From: Monosporascus cannonballus
Lineage: Eukaryota > Ascomycota > Sordariomycetes > Xylariales
NCBI GenBank assembly: GCA_004154925.1
Contig: QJNS01000032.1
Coordinates: forward strand, 310,001-374,000
Direction of reading: 5' to 3'
DNA: 64,000 nucleotides
A program made the position numbers and the translations under genes. This document shows positions 35,601 through 49,171 of this stretch, piece after piece (the stretch's first letter is position 1; each line of letters opens with the position of its first letter). Below the pieces are notes generated by a model. It saw nothing but the letters and a program-made list of their open reading frames with translations. It ran no database searches and was not told the DNA's origin.

Positions 35601-37990
35601 ATATGGATTATTTAAATATTTGGTTATATTAATAGGATTTACGAACGTACCAGTAATTCATTAACGAATAATTAATTACGTATTACGAAAATACCTTGAT
35701 ATTTTCGTTATTTATTATTTCGATAATATTTTTATTTTCTTAAAAATAAAAAATATACGCAAGATACGTTTATAAAATTCTTTAAGTTTTATAAGACGTA
35801 AAGTTACTTATTAACGTAAAAAAGAGTTAATTCCATATATAGGAAATGGAATATTTAAAATATATTATTATTTTAGGATATATTAAAATGGACCCTAAAA
35901 GAATCGCTGTAATTATAAAATACCAGATATTAAGAACGGTTAAGGAAATATAGGTATTTTTCGGATTCGCCAATTATTACAGGAAGTTTATTCGAAATTT
36001 TGGTAAGATAATTATATCCTTAACGAATTTTACGAAAAAAAAGGAATTTAAATGGACGCCAAATACGAAAAAAATATTTTAAAATATTAAAAATGTAATT
36101 ATTAGCGAATTAGTACTAATTATGTACGATTTAAACTACCTTATTAAATTAAAAACCAATATTTCGAATTATGCGTTAAGCGCAATAATTAAATAACGAA
36201 ATAATTAAGGCAAATTACATATTATTATATTTTTTATACAAATTAAAAAGAACTAAGTTTAATTACGGCATTCCAAATAAGGAATTTATGGCCATTATTA
36301 TGGCATTTCGAAAGTTCCGGTATTTCTTAAAGGGAAATTTGTATTAGGTTAAGGTTTATACGGATTATCAAAACCTTATCCGATTTATTACAATTAGGGA
36401 ACTTATAAGACGATAATTAAGATATGCGAAAAAATTGGCAAATTTAATTTCGTTATTATTTATAAGAAGAAATTAAAAAACGGTAAAGCAAATATTTTAA
36501 ATAAAGGACTAAATATCGAAAAAAATTGGTTAAAATTAGTGATATAATTTTCGATATTATTATAAAAGAATATGTACGTTTATAATAAATTATAACTATT
36601 TGGCCAATATCTTTAAATAAGAATTAAAAGATTTAATAATATAATAAAATTTTTTTAAAAAACCAAAAAACAGATAAAATATAAGTTTTAAAAAAATACT
36701 GAAAAGATTTCTTATGAGAAATATACGAATATTAATTATATAGATATCTAGGGATTTACAAAATTGTAAAACGATTTTAACGTATATAGTTCTTTTTTAT
36801 AAAGAAATTAATAATATAGAAAATTATACGGTATTACGATATTTACGTTAAAGTAAAGATTTGACGATATAAGTCATACGAAAAATTACAATTATTATTA
36901 GTTATAAAGTGACCATAGTATTTAATTATATTTAATTTTATTATTAAGTTTCTTATATTAAAAAACCTAGTTATAGGAAAATATTACGACAGTATTTTCG
37001 TAATCGACGACCGATTTACGAAACTTTCTTATTTTTTACCATATTATAAGGACGTAAACATCTAATAACTAGCAAATAATTTTTTAAATATATTTTTAAT
37101 ATATATAGGTTATTAATAAAAATTATATTAAATAAAGGATTAATATTTGTATTTGTTTTTGGCAAGGCTTAATAACATAAATCGGCCTAAATCACAAATT
37201 ATTTAATATATTTAGATTTTAAATGAATAAATAAATAAAATAAATAAATTAAATTTTAAAAGTTTACTTATAATATTATATTAATTACGAATAAAACAAC
37301 TGGGTTAAAAAATTCCTAATTCCATAATTATTTTATGACATTAGTTATTACGAAAGTATTAAAATCATACTTATAAATGTAAATTTTGATTTTATTTTAA
37401 AAATTTACAAAAAATACGTAATAACGGTTTAATTAATGTTAAAATAATTTTTATGTCGGAATAATTATAATAATTATACCAAGAAATAAAGACAGAATTA
37501 AAATTCGTACGGAATTAAATAAATAAATATTATAACCAGAAAAAGTTAAAAAAATTAACTTTCGAAAAGGGGAAAATGGTTTTTTTCGCCATAAAAAAAT
37601 TTAAATAAAGCGACCTAATAAAAACCTCGATTTTAAATATATTGGTCTATACAAAATCGCTAAGAAAATCTTAAAAAATAATTATTAATTGGAAATTTTA
37701 TTAAAAGCTAAATTTTATCCAATTTTTTCGGTCTTTTCATTCGAATTAATAATAAATATAATTAAAGTATATACCGTATAAAACGATATAAAAATAAAAA
37801 ATAAATAGGTATATAAGATGAAAAAAATCCTTAACACGCGAAAATAAAACGGATTTACCTAATATCTAATTAAGTGAAAAAAGTATCCAAATTTCAAAAA
37901 CACCTGAAAACCTACCAAAAATCTTATTAGCGCTTAATGCCTATTAAAGAATTTTTACCAGCAATAATAGGCACGTCCCAATTAACGGCC
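32633..37990 (+). pseudogene. gag-pol of D (type 1 gag), RIP-inactivated
   Basis: Plus strand. The gag at about 32800-33300 shows KPEPYNGKSNP-like and YFRFLDINNLAD-like segments. A zinc knuckle at 33492-33533 has spacing CX2CX4HX4C with all three Cys now Tyr and the His kept (Y-FN-Y-SKTG-H-KTYK-Y). The RT motif reads YFDN (35716-35727). The integrase core is near 36960-37200 and the chromodomain-like end near 37860-37940. Stops are numerous. Confidence 0.88.
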
Positions 37991-37996
37991 GATTAA

Positions 37997-38485
37997 TTAA
38001 TAGTCGGAATATCGGGCCAATCGGCCGCGGCCTACGTTAATATAATAGCCGCGATAACGGCCTCTAATTATTCCTATTTTTTAAGCGTTCAAATTTTTCC
38101 ATAACCTTCGTACTTTAAATACCGTAACGAAATATTTCTATACTACGGCGACGAAGCAACCGCCTTTGTTTTTGCAAACGGTCTAATTTGTTGGCGGCGG
38201 CACGCAGCATTTCACAAGCTTATTCCTTTTTACGCTTTAAACGGTTCTTTTCGTTAAGAAACTTTTAATACTTAATTTCCGAAAAACCAAAAACGTTATA
38301 AAAACCCCCATAATGGATATATCGCGCACATTTTAAAAACTTTCGAATAACTTTATATTCCGTATTTTCCTTTTCGTAACGAAAACAAAAAAACATTTTA
38401 AAACCAAAACGTTTAATACGTTTTAAAAAAAAATTAAAACGTTAGTACGTTTACGGGAACGAAATTTTTCGATTCGACCTAATAT
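37997..38485 (-). pseudogene. Antisense ORF of D: Zn2Cys6-like protein remnant
   Basis: Reverse strand from a mutated start (ATA at 38483-38485) to a TAA at 37997-37999. After a frame change in a T-run it reads KRFGFKMFFCFRYEKENTEY, eight residues, C-AR-Y-IHYGGF-Y-NVFG. The first and fourth cluster positions are Cys; the other four are Tyr. ANKLDRLQKQRRLLRRRSIE follows, a basic amphipathic helix that matches the copy in E. Confidence 0.68.
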
Positions 38486-38576
38486 GATAAATATGTAAAA
38501 AGGAAGATTACTTACCGAAAGTAACAAACAAATAATGTGATCTTTAAGGACAAAGATCCTGAAAAAAGGGAAATCG

Positions 38577-38971
38577 TATGATGACCTAACGGTCTTAGCT
38601 TTTTCTTAAACGGTCAGAACCACGAAAAAATCAGTTCCGACCTAAGTTAAGACATTACATAACTGGCTTAAAGGTTTTAAAACGCCAAATGCCTTAAGCC
38701 CTTTAAGCCAGCAGGAAAGCTTAAAGGGCTTAACGGGCTCAAGGGTTTAAACCTCGTAAACACCTTAAGCCAAGATAAAAATATATACGCTTGTTATTCC
38801 CATAATTTAAATAACTTTAACTTATAATACAATATCGTTACCTAAGGCACCCTTGGTATTACGAAACGTAATACGTTACTATATCTATTGCTGAGATTCC
38901 CACGATACTCCTGCCAACATAAACTCGTCGACTTAAGGTTTAATAGTTGGTTAAATCGCATAACCGTCACA
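38577..38971 (+). repeat. Right LTR of D
   Basis: TATGATGACCTAACGG to TAACCGTCACA, followed by GTTAA. It retains the full GGCTTAAAGGGCTTAA array. Confidence 0.93.
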
Positions 38972-38976
38972 GTTAA

Positions 38977-41900
38977 CCGTTAATTAGGATACGCCCGTCG
39001 TTATTAATAAAAATTCTTTAACAAACGTGAAGCGCTAATAAGATTTCTAGCACATTTTTAAATATTTTCGGAATCCAGGTATTTTTTTCATTTTATTAGG
39101 TACTAGATAAGTCCGTTTTATTTTTGCATATCGAAAATCTTTTCCATTTTATATATTTGTTAGTTTTTTATTTCCATATCGTTTTATACCGCATATATTT
39201 TAATTACATTTATTATTAATTTCCAATAAAAACGTAAAAAATTAAATAAATTTTAATCTTTGGTAAGACATTTATTTAATAATTATTTTTTAAGAATTTC
39301 TTAATAATTTTATATGGTTCGATATATTTGAAAGCGATTTTTTATTAGGTTCTTTTATATAAATATTTTTTGTAACGAGGAAAACTATTTTCCTCTTTTC
39401 GACAATTAATCCTTTTAATATTTTCTAATTATAATACTAATTTATTTGATTTCGTACGAATTCTAATTCTGTTTTTATTTCCTAATATAACTATGGTAAT
39501 TATTTTAATATAAAGATTATTTTAATATTAATTGGATTATCGTTACGTATTTTTTTATAAAATTTTGGAATAAATTTAAAGTTTATACTTTTAAGTTTTA
39601 TTTCAATATTTTTGTAATATTTAGTATTATATGTTAATTATACGATTAATAATTTTTCAACCTAATTTTTTGGTTTATAATTAATATAATATCATAAATA
39701 AATTTCCAAAATTTCGTTTATTCGTTCCGTTTATTTATTTATTTAAGGTTTAAATACGTTGGATAATTTGTGATTTAGACCGATTTATGTTATAAGGCCT
39801 TACCATAATTTAAATGCGAATATTAATCCTTTATTTAAAATAAGTGTTATTAATAATTTACATAGGTTAAAACTATATCTAAAGAAAATATATACTATTT
39901 GTTCCGCATTTGTATTTTCGTAATATAACAAATAAAAAAAATTCGTAAATCGGTTAATAATTACGAAAATGTTATCATAATATATTCCCGTAATTGGATT
40001 TTTTAACATATGAAATTTGGTAATAAAATCGAATATAATTAAGTACCATAGTCGTTTTGCGATTCATAATAGCTATAATTCTTTATATAGCTTATATCGT
40101 CGAATCTTTGCTTTAACGCAAATATCGTATTACCGTATGAATTTTTGTACCGTTAATTTCATTTTCGGAAAAAAAATATATACGTTAAAGCCGTTTTAAA
40201 GTTTTGTAAATCCCTGGATATCCGTATAATTAATGTTCGTATATTTTTCGTGTTAAATGTTTTTGGTATTCTTTTAGAATTATATTTGACCGTTTTTTGG
40301 TTTTTTGGGAAATTATCGTTATAATGCTAAATCTTTTAATGTATATCGAAAAGCATTACCCGAATTATCGCGATTTATCGTAAGCGTAAATATTTTTTTG
40401 TAATAATATCGAAAATTATATAGCTAATTTTAATTAATTTTTTTTCAAAGTTTAATTCCCCTGCTTAACGTATTTATTTTACCGTTCTTTAAATCTTTTC
40501 TATAAATAATAACGAAATTAAATTTCGTTGATTTTCTCGCGTATTTTAATTATTATTTTATAAAATTTTTGGTCGTAATAAATTGGATAAAAATTTAATA
40601 ATCTATATAAACCTTAACCTGCTACAATTTTTCTTTTAGAAAATACTTAAAATTTCGAAATATTATAATAATGGCCATAAATTCCTTATTTGGAATACCG
40701 TAATTATATTCGTCTTTTTTCAACTTATACGAAAAAAATATAATAAGGTATAATTTGCCTTAATTATTTCGTTATTTAATTATTATATTTAATACATAAT
40801 CCGAAATAGCGGTTTTTAGTTTAACGAGATAATTTAAATCGTATATAATTAACATTAATTTTTTAATAATTATATCCTTAATATCTTAAAATTCTTTTTT
40901 CGTATTTGGCGTCTATTTAAACTTTGTTTTTCGTAAGGTTTGTTAAGGAAATAATTATTTTATTAAAATTTCGAATAAATCTTTTGTAATAATTTACGAA
41001 TTTGAGGAATACCTGGATGTTCTTAATTATCGTTAACGTCTCCTATCTTGTAATTGCAGCAATTCTCTTAAGGTTTATCTTAATATATCCTGAAATAATA
41101 ATATATCTTAAATACGTTATTTCCTGCTTGTAAAATTTTTTTTTTTTACGTTACTAAATAACTTTATATCATATAAAACTTATAAAGCCTTATAAACGAA
41201 TTTTACGTATATTTGTCTATTTTTAAAAAAAATAAAATTATCGTTAAAATAATAAACGATAAAAATATCGAAATATTTTCGTAATACATAATTTACTATC
41301 TGTTTAAAATGATTGGTACGTTCGTAAATCTTATTAACGTAATTAAATACATAAATAATCCATATTTTGTTTTAAAAGGTATTTTTTATTCATATCCTTT
41401 TTTAATTCTGATAAACTTATATTTATCTTTAAAATCGAATATTATAAACCATTTAGCTCTCTATAATTGGCTTTTTATTTTTGTAATTAAGAGCAATAAT
41501 ATTCGATTTTTAATAATAATATCGTTTAATTGTCGATAGTTAACTATAAATCGTAATTTTTCGTTTTTTTAATACGAAAAATATCGGATAGCGTGCTAAT
41601 AATTTCGAAAGTCGAATCTATCCTTTTTGTAACTAATTCTTTAGGTACTTTTTAAACATGCATAACCTGTTTCCATTAAGGTTATAAATAAGGTAAAATT
41701 TCATTAAAGATCTTTCTTTAAAAATTATTTCATAATCTTATTCGCTATATTTTAATAATTTTATATTAAATTCCTTTCTGACAAATGACTTAATATTGTA
41801 ATATTATAATAATACTTTAATAAAATCGTTTAACTTTTTAAATTATTATTATTGTTATTCTAGATGGTTATTTAATTATTTTAATTTCGCTTTAATAATA

Positions 41901-42423
41901 AAAATAATACGTTATATTTTTTAATGCCCGTTTTCTTTTTTATATTTTGTCTTTATAAGTAGTAAAAAATTTGTCGTATTCTTATACCTGTAGTCGTTAC
42001 TATTATCGATCGAATATTAAAATCTTAAAATTTTTTGGCGTTTATTAACAAAAAGTAAAATAAATTTTACTGAATTAATTCTACCGTTAATCAAAATTCC
42101 GTATTAACGTATCCATATTAACCCTAAAATCATATCGTAATTCCCGAATAAAACGATATTAAAATTAATTATTTAATATCGTCCTTAAATAAAAATCTCG
42201 AAATAATTAATTTTGCATATATTTTTCCCGTTATCGTAAGCAAATTCCTAATTTTCGATATTCGTCGCTATATTAAGTTCTAATTTATATCTCCATAATT
42301 ATTTAAATTTATTCATTATATCTGTTATAATATAATTTCCACTTAAAGTTCCGTAATTTATTATTACGGTATATTAATATATTCCGATTCGTACATCTAA
42401 AGTAATAAGGTTATTAACGTTTT
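38977..42423 (-). pseudogene. pol of G, 3' half (RT to chromodomain)
   Basis: Minus strand. Between D and E lie the chromodomain-like end (about 39030-39090), the integrase core, RNase H and RT of G. A 69-residue open piece (39800-40009) contains YYDNIFVIINRFTNFFYL, in which the integrase catalytic Asp of the usual V-D-R-F context is Asn. The RT motif is YFND (41240-41251). E interrupts it at 42424. Confidence 0.85.
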
Positions 42424-42817
42424 TGTGACGAGCTATGCGGTTTAACCAACTATTAAACCTTAAGTCGACTGGTTTATTTTGGCAGGAGTATCGTAGGAAT
42501 TTAATAAATAAATCCAGTAATCGTATTACGTCTCGTAATACTAAAGGTACCTTGGGTAACGATATTATATTATAAGCTGAAATTATTTAAATTATAGAAT
42601 TAATAAATGTATATATTTTACTTTTGGCTTAAACCATTTAACCGGCTTAAGCCTTTAAGCCTTTTGAGCCCCTTAAGCCACTTGCTGGCTTAACCGGCTC
42701 AAAAGCGTTAAGCCCTTAAGTTCTTTAAACTAATTACGTGATCTTCTTGGCATAATCGGATTTGGGTGCCTAAATTTTCCGACCATTTAAGGACGCCAAG
42801 ATCGTTAGGTTATAATA
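42424..42817 (-). repeat. Left LTR of E
   Basis: TGTGACGAGCTATGCGG to GTTATAATA. The U3 contains GGCTTAAGCC/GGCTCAAAAG repeats (42625-42720). Confidence 0.93.
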
Positions 42818-42904
42818 CGATCTTTCTTTTTTCAGGATTTTTGTCCCTAAAGATTATTCCGTTTATTTATTAACTTTAATGAGTAATTTTTTTTTATATT
42901 TATT

Positions 42905-43405
42905 ATGTCGGGTCGCGTCGAAAAATCCCGTTCCCGAAAACGTATTAACGCTTTTATCTTTACAAAACGTATTATACTGCTAGGTTTTATTACGCTTTAA
43001 GAAAACTTTTGTTTTCGTTATCGTTTTGTCGGCGTACCTTATAAGACGTACCGTAATTCTGGGAAATACGCCTGCTATATGCAATACGGTAATTTTTGCG
43101 ACTTATTTGGCCTTTCGAAATTTAAATACAAAAAACTTCTTAATAAGGAAAACCGTTTGGAACGCGAAAAGAAATAAGCCCGTAAGGTCTTGCGTAATGT
43201 TATAAATAAATTAAACCGCCTGCAGAAATAACGGAAGTTATTTTACCGTCGTGGAATTAAAATGTTTCGTCGTAGTATTCAGGGTGCGGAAGTAATAGAG
43301 GAATTTAAACGTTTCAAAAAAAAAACAGGAATAATTGGAGGTTGTTATTATAGTTATTACATTAACGCAGGCCGCGGCCGATTAGCCCGATATCCCGGCT
43401 ACTAA
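42905..43405 (+). pseudogene. Antisense ORF of E: best-preserved Zn2Cys6-like copy
   Basis: Plus strand, opposite to gag-pol, one continuous frame of 166 codons from the ATG at 42905 to the TAA at 43403-43405, with only three internal TAA codons, each explained by CAA-to-TAA. The N-terminus is basic (MSGRVEKSRSRKRIN). The cluster is C-FR-Y-RFVGVP-Y-KTYRNSGK-Y-AC-Y-MQYGNF-C-D, spacing CX2CX6CX8CX2CX6C with positions 1 and 6 still Cys. A long basic coiled-coil-like helix follows (KYKKLLNKENRLEREKK, NKLNRLQK, FYRRGIKMFRRSIQGAE). The tail ends with RGRLARYPGY. The protein family is not named to my knowledge; similar Cys-cluster/coiled-coil hypothetical proteins are common near ascomycete retroelements. 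DNA or RNA binding is inference. Confidence 0.78.
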
Positions 43406-43409
43406 TTAG

Positions 43410-46400
43410 TCGATTATTAACTGGGACGTACTTATTATTATTAGTAAAAATTCTTTAATAGGTATTAGGCGTTAATAAGGTTTTTGGCGGGTTTTTAGAT
43501 ATTTTCGGAATCCGGGAACTTTTTTTACTTAATTAAATATTAAATAAATCCGTTTTGTTTTTGTATATCGAATATTTTTTTTATTTCGTATGTTTATTCG
43601 TTTTTTATTTTTACGTCGTTTTATACGGTATGTATTTTAATTATATTTACTATTAATTCGAATAAGAAAACTTAAGAAATTAAATAGAATTTAACTTTTG
43701 GTAAAAACTTTAATAAATAATTATTTTTTAAGACTTTTTGGCGATTTTATATAAACCGATATATTTAAAATCGAATTTCTTATTAAGTTTTTTATTTAAA
43801 TATTTTTTACAATAAGGAAAATTATTTTTCTTCTTTCGAAAATTAATTATTTTAACCTTTTTTAATTATAATATTTATTTATTTGGTTTTAAACCAATTT
43901 TAATTTTATTTTTACTTTTTTATATAATTATTATAATTATTGTAATATAAAAATTATTTTGATATTAATTAAATTATCGTTACGCATTTTTTTGTAAATT
44001 TTTGAAATAAAATTAAAATTTGTATTTATAAATATTATTTTAATATTTTTTAATAATTAATATTATACATTAATTAGATAATTTATAATTTCTTAACCTA
44101 ATTATTTTATTTATAATTAATATAATATCGTTAATAAGGTTTTAAAATTCAATTTATTCGTTTTATTTATTTATTTGTTTATGGTTTAAATACGTTAAAT
44201 AACTTATAATTTAGGACAATATATGCTATTAATGCTTATTAAAATTTAAATATAAATATTAAATCTTTCTTTGAAATAAATTTTATTAATAATTTATATA
44301 TGCTGAAAATATTTTTGAAAAAAATATATATCAGTTATTCGGCGTTTATATCCTTATACTATAGTAAAAAATAAGAAAATTTCGTAAATCGGTCGACGAT
44401 TATAAAAATGTTATCGTAATATATTCCTGTAACTAGATTTTTTGATATAAAAAGTTTAATGATAAAATTAAATATCACTAAATATTACGGTCGCTTTACG
44501 ATTAATAATGGTTATAATTTTCCGTATGGCTTATATCGTCGAGTTTTTGTTTTGGCACAAATATCGTATTACCGTATAACTTTTTATATTATTAATTTCA
44601 TTTTAAAAAAGGAATATGTATGTTAAAATCGTTTTAAGGTTTTATGGATTTTTAAATATATATATAACAGATATTCGTATATTTTTCGTATTAAACTTTT
44701 TTGGTATTTTTTTAATATTTATGTTTTATTCATTTTTTGTTTTTTTGAAAAATTATTATTATATTATTAAATTTTCTGGTATACGTTAAAAACTTTTACC
44801 CCAATTATTGCAATTTATCGTAAGCGTAAATATCTTTTTATAATTATATCGAAAATGGTATAGCTAATTTTAATTAAATTCTTTCGAAATTTAGTCGTTT
44901 ATTTAAAGTATTTACTTTATTATTTTCTAATCCTTTTTATAAATAATAACGAAATCGAAATTCGGTAATTTTTTCGCATATTTTAATTATTATCTTATAA
45001 GTTCCCTAATCGTAATAAATCGGGTAAAATTTTAATAATCCGTATAAACCTTAATTTGATATAAATTTTCCTTTAGGAAATACTTAAATTCCCGAAACGC
45101 CATAATAATAACCATAAACCTTTTTTTTGGAATGCCGTAATTAAATTCGGTTCCTTTTAACTTATATGAAAAAAATACAATAAGGTAGAATTTGCCTTAA
45201 TTATTTTATTATCCGATTATTACGCTTAACGCGTAATCCGAAATATCGGTTTTTAATTTAACGGGACGGTTTAAATTATATATAATTAGTACTGGTTCGT
45301 TAATAATTATATTCTTAATATCTTAAAAAACTTTTTCTATATTTGGCGTTTATTTACATTCTTTTTTTTTCGTAAAATTCGTTAGGGGTATAATTATTTT
45401 ATGAAAGTTCCGAATGAATTTCCTATAATAGTTAGCGAATTTAAGGAATGCCTATACCTTTTTAACTGTTGTTAACGTTTGCCATTTTATAATTGCAGCG
45501 ATTTTTTTAAGGTTTTTCCTAATACGTTCTGGGGTAATAATATATTTTAGATATTCCATTTTTTATGTATAAAATTAACTTTTTTTTGCATTAATAAATA
45601 ACTTTACGTTTTGTAAAATTTAAAAAATTTTATAAATATATTTTGCGTATATTTTCTTTATTTCTGAAAAAATAAGAATGTCGTTAAGATAGCAAACGAT
45701 GAAAATATCGAGGTATTTTCGTAATACGTAATTAATTATTTGCTTGAAAATTGTTAATGCGTTTGTAAGTCCTATTAGTATAACTAAATATTTAAATAGT
45801 TCGTATTTCGTTTTGAAAGTTATTTTTTATTCGAATCCTTTTTTAATCTTAATAAGGTTATATCCATTTTTAAAATTAAATGTCGTAAATTATTTGGTTC
45901 CGTAAAATCGGTTTTTTATTTCCGTAATTAGGGATAATAATATTCGAGTTTTAATAATAATATCGTTTAATTATTAATAATTAATTATAAGTCGTAATTT
46001 CCCGTTTCTTTAAATATACAAAGTATCGAATATTCTATTGGTAATTTCGAAAATTAAATTTATTTTTTGTAACCGATTTTCCAGATATTCTTTAAGGGTA
46101 CGTAATTTATTTCCGTTAAGGTTATAAATAAGGTAAAACTTTATCGAAAATCTTTTTTTAAAAATTATTTCGTAATTTTATTCGTTATGTTCTGATAATT
46201 TTGTATTAAGTTTTTTTCTGAAAAGCTATTCGTATTTATAATATTATAGTAATATATTGGTTAAATGTTTTAACTTCTTGGGCTGTTATTTTTGCTATTT
46301 TAGATCGTTATTTAATTACTTTAATCTCGTTTTAATAATAATAATAATACGTCGTATTTTTTTAATATCTATTTTCCCTTTTATATCTTATTTCTTTAGG

Positions 46401-48772
46401 TAGTAAGGTATTTATCGTATTTTTATGCCTGTATTTATCGTTATTATCGATTAAATATTAAAATTTTAATTTTTTTTTCTTTATTTGTTAATAGGAAGTA
46501 AAACGAATTTTACTTGGCCAGTTCCGCCATTAATTAAAATTCCGTACTGGCGTATCCATAATAATCCTAAGATTATATCGTAATTCCCGAATAAAACGAT
46601 ATCGAAATTAACCGTTTAGTATCATCCTTTAATAAGAATTTCGAAATGATTAATTTTGCGTATAATTTTTTCGTTATCGTAAACGAATTCCTGACTTTTG
46701 GTATTCGTCGTTATATAAGGTTTCAACTTATATTTTTATGGCAGTTTGAACTTATTAACTATATTTGGTGTAATGTAATTTTCGCCTAAAGCTCTGTAAT
46801 TTATTATTGCGGTATATTAATACGTTCCGATTTGTATTTTTAAGGTGATAAAGTCGTTAACGTTTTTTATTATCGCGTTTAAAACCTTTTTTGTAAGTTC
46901 CTTTTAACTTTTTTATGTTTCCTTATTTTGCGGTTTTTTTATAAGTAACCTTTTTTTAATTCCTTTTCGAATTTATTAAGTTTTGCTTGTATTTTTTCGT
47001 TCAACGTATTAAGTTATTATATTTGTTGTTATTGCCGGCGTATTGTTCCTTTGAGCTGTATTAATTGTTCCTGATTTTTTTGTAATTTCTTTTATTAAGT
47101 AAATTATTTTTTTATATTTGCGATTATATCCTATTATGTATTATTTTGGTTATCGTTTTAAAGATTTCTTTTAAATTAATGTATTTTTTAATGGCTTTTT
47201 TTTTCTAGGGATCCGCAGTAAATGCTAATTAAAAATAAAAATCCGTAATAATTTTTTAATAGTATTTTTTTACCGTACGCTGGATTAATTCCTTTTCCGT
47301 TTAATAATTATATTATCTATAATAATAAAAAAGGTTTTTTTGCGGGTATTATTTTTTTTCCGGCCAGCTTTTTGTTTCGGCTAACTGCTAGATATTTTCT
47401 GGGATTATGGTTCGAAGTTATCGATATTATTGTTCGTTATTTTTGTTATTTCCGGTACGATTTGGAAAATCGATTCCCTTATAATATATACGGATAATTC
47501 GTTCGTAAATATGCTATTTCCATTTTTCGTAAACGGGATATTCTTGTCGTCGACAGTATATGGTATGCATTTTGCCGTATCGATTAGGGATTTTAGGACA
47601 GATTTTTTCTATCTACTTCTGGTATTTACGTAATTATCTTTATAACGTTTTTTATTGCTCTTACGATATTTGTTAAACTAGCTTTTTAGCTTTTCGTATT
47701 TTTCGTCAAATCTTTTATCGTAATGGTTTTTATTAAATCTTTTGTCGTAAACCTGATGTATATTTGGCTTAAATTATATTAATAATTTTGTTACCGTTTC
47801 TTTAATTATTCCTGGATTATTTTTCCGGTATAGGAATCTAATTATTTTATCGTGGTTTTTTGGGTTTTTTATATTTGTAAGTTTTATGTCTTATTTTGTT
47901 ATAATTAAAATATTTAATCTGGTTTTAATTTTATTTATGGGTAGCGCCGAATTCTATAGGTCCTAACGTTATTCCGTAAGAAATAAGGGATACGTCTCAT
48001 TTTTTCCCCTGGTTGGATTTGTTATATCTCGAACGTAAAGCATATTATTTTTTTTTTCCTGTCGTTTTTCAAACTGTCGATTGTTAGTCTTAATTACTTT
48101 TGTAATATACCGGTTTAAAGTAATTAATCGTTTAATCCGAATAATTTTATTTTTTATATTATTTTTTAGCTTTTTGTAAAATATATTAATAAGGGTATCG
48201 GCCTTATCGTTTCCCTATCCGGTTTTGGTCGTAAAATTTTTGAAGTTTATGGCGTATTTTAATATAGGTTTTTTTTATTTAAATTGCAGAAATTATTAGG
48301 CCGCAGATTATTTTTTATCCGGATTGCCGAAATTGTCGTATATTTTGTTTTCGAAATTAATATAAAGTAAAAAGATTTCGTTAATAAAATTTTTTTATTT
48401 AACTTTTTTATTTCCAGGAAATATCTTATAATAGGCTTTAACTAATTAGCTATATTTTCTATTAGGCATAATTTTATTGCTTAAATTATGTTTGCTAAAT
48501 TATTAAGGTATAAGAAACGAAAATAAATTCGTACCTAAATTAAAAAGGTTTAAAGGTTGCTTTTTTTATCGTAAGGTTCCGAGCTTTTGGGCTTTATACG
48601 GGCAAGAAAGGGTTAGGCAGGTGGTATAATTTTAAATTGTCGAATTTTTTTTTAATTTCCCAATTCGAGCCTAAAGCTGTTAAATAAAGGTTTTCTAAAT
48701 GCTGGTCGACATTTTGACAGTGTTAAATATTGCTTAAAGTTTAACGGTATTACTAAATAAAAGCTTATAACG
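43410..48772 (-). pseudogene. gag-pol of E (type 1 gag), RIP-inactivated
   Basis: Minus strand. The chromodomain-like end lies near 43540-43450 (FPDSENI then PAKNLINA). The RT motif is YLND (45680-45691) and protease-adjacent sequence is at 47430-47640. The gag is at 48620-48000, with a knuckle region near 47900. Stops occur throughout. Confidence 0.87.
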
Positions 48773-49166
48773 TATAACGAACTATACGGTTTAACTAATT
48801 ATTAAACCTTAAATTAACGGGTTTATATTAACAAAAGTATCGTAAAAATCTAAATAATAAATACAATAATCGTATTATGTTTCGTAATATTAAAGATAGC
48901 TTAAGTAACGATATTATATTACAAATTAAAATTATTTAAATTATGGAATTAATAAACGTATATATTTTACTTTTAGCTTAAACCACTTAACCGGCTTAAG
49001 CCCTTAAGCCCTTTAAGCCTCTTAAGCCATTTATTAGCTTAACCGGCTCAAAGGCGTTAAGCCTTTGAGCCCTTTGAGCCAATCACGTGATCTTCTTGGC
49101 ATAATCGGGCTTGGGTGCCCAAACTTTCCGACCGTTTGGAGAAGCCAAGATCGTTAAGTCATAACA
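48773..49166 (-). repeat. Right LTR of E (5' LTR in sense)
   Basis: TATAACGAACTATACGG to AGTCATAACA, followed by GTTTT. The terminal TAACA is intact. It is the same length as the left LTR. Confidence 0.94.
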
Positions 49167-49171
49167 GTTTT

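Larger units (their letters stand above)
32291..38971 (+). mobile_element. Chromovirus D (gag type 1), nested in G
   Basis: A plus-sense element of 6,681 bp with LTRs 32291-32632 and 38577-38971 and perfect TSD GTTAA (32286-32290 and 38972-38976). Gag, pol and a minus-strand ORF are in the usual order. The left LTR is 53 bp shorter than the right one because of an internal deletion. Confidence 0.94.
42424..49166 (-). mobile_element. Chromovirus E (gag type 1), nested in G
   Basis: A minus-sense element of 6,743 bp with 394-bp LTRs (42424-42817 and 48773-49166) and perfect TSD GTTTT (42419-42423 and 49167-49171). Removing it restores the run ATTAACGTTTTTTATTA seen in A and B. Coding parts are as in A. 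Confidence 0.94.
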
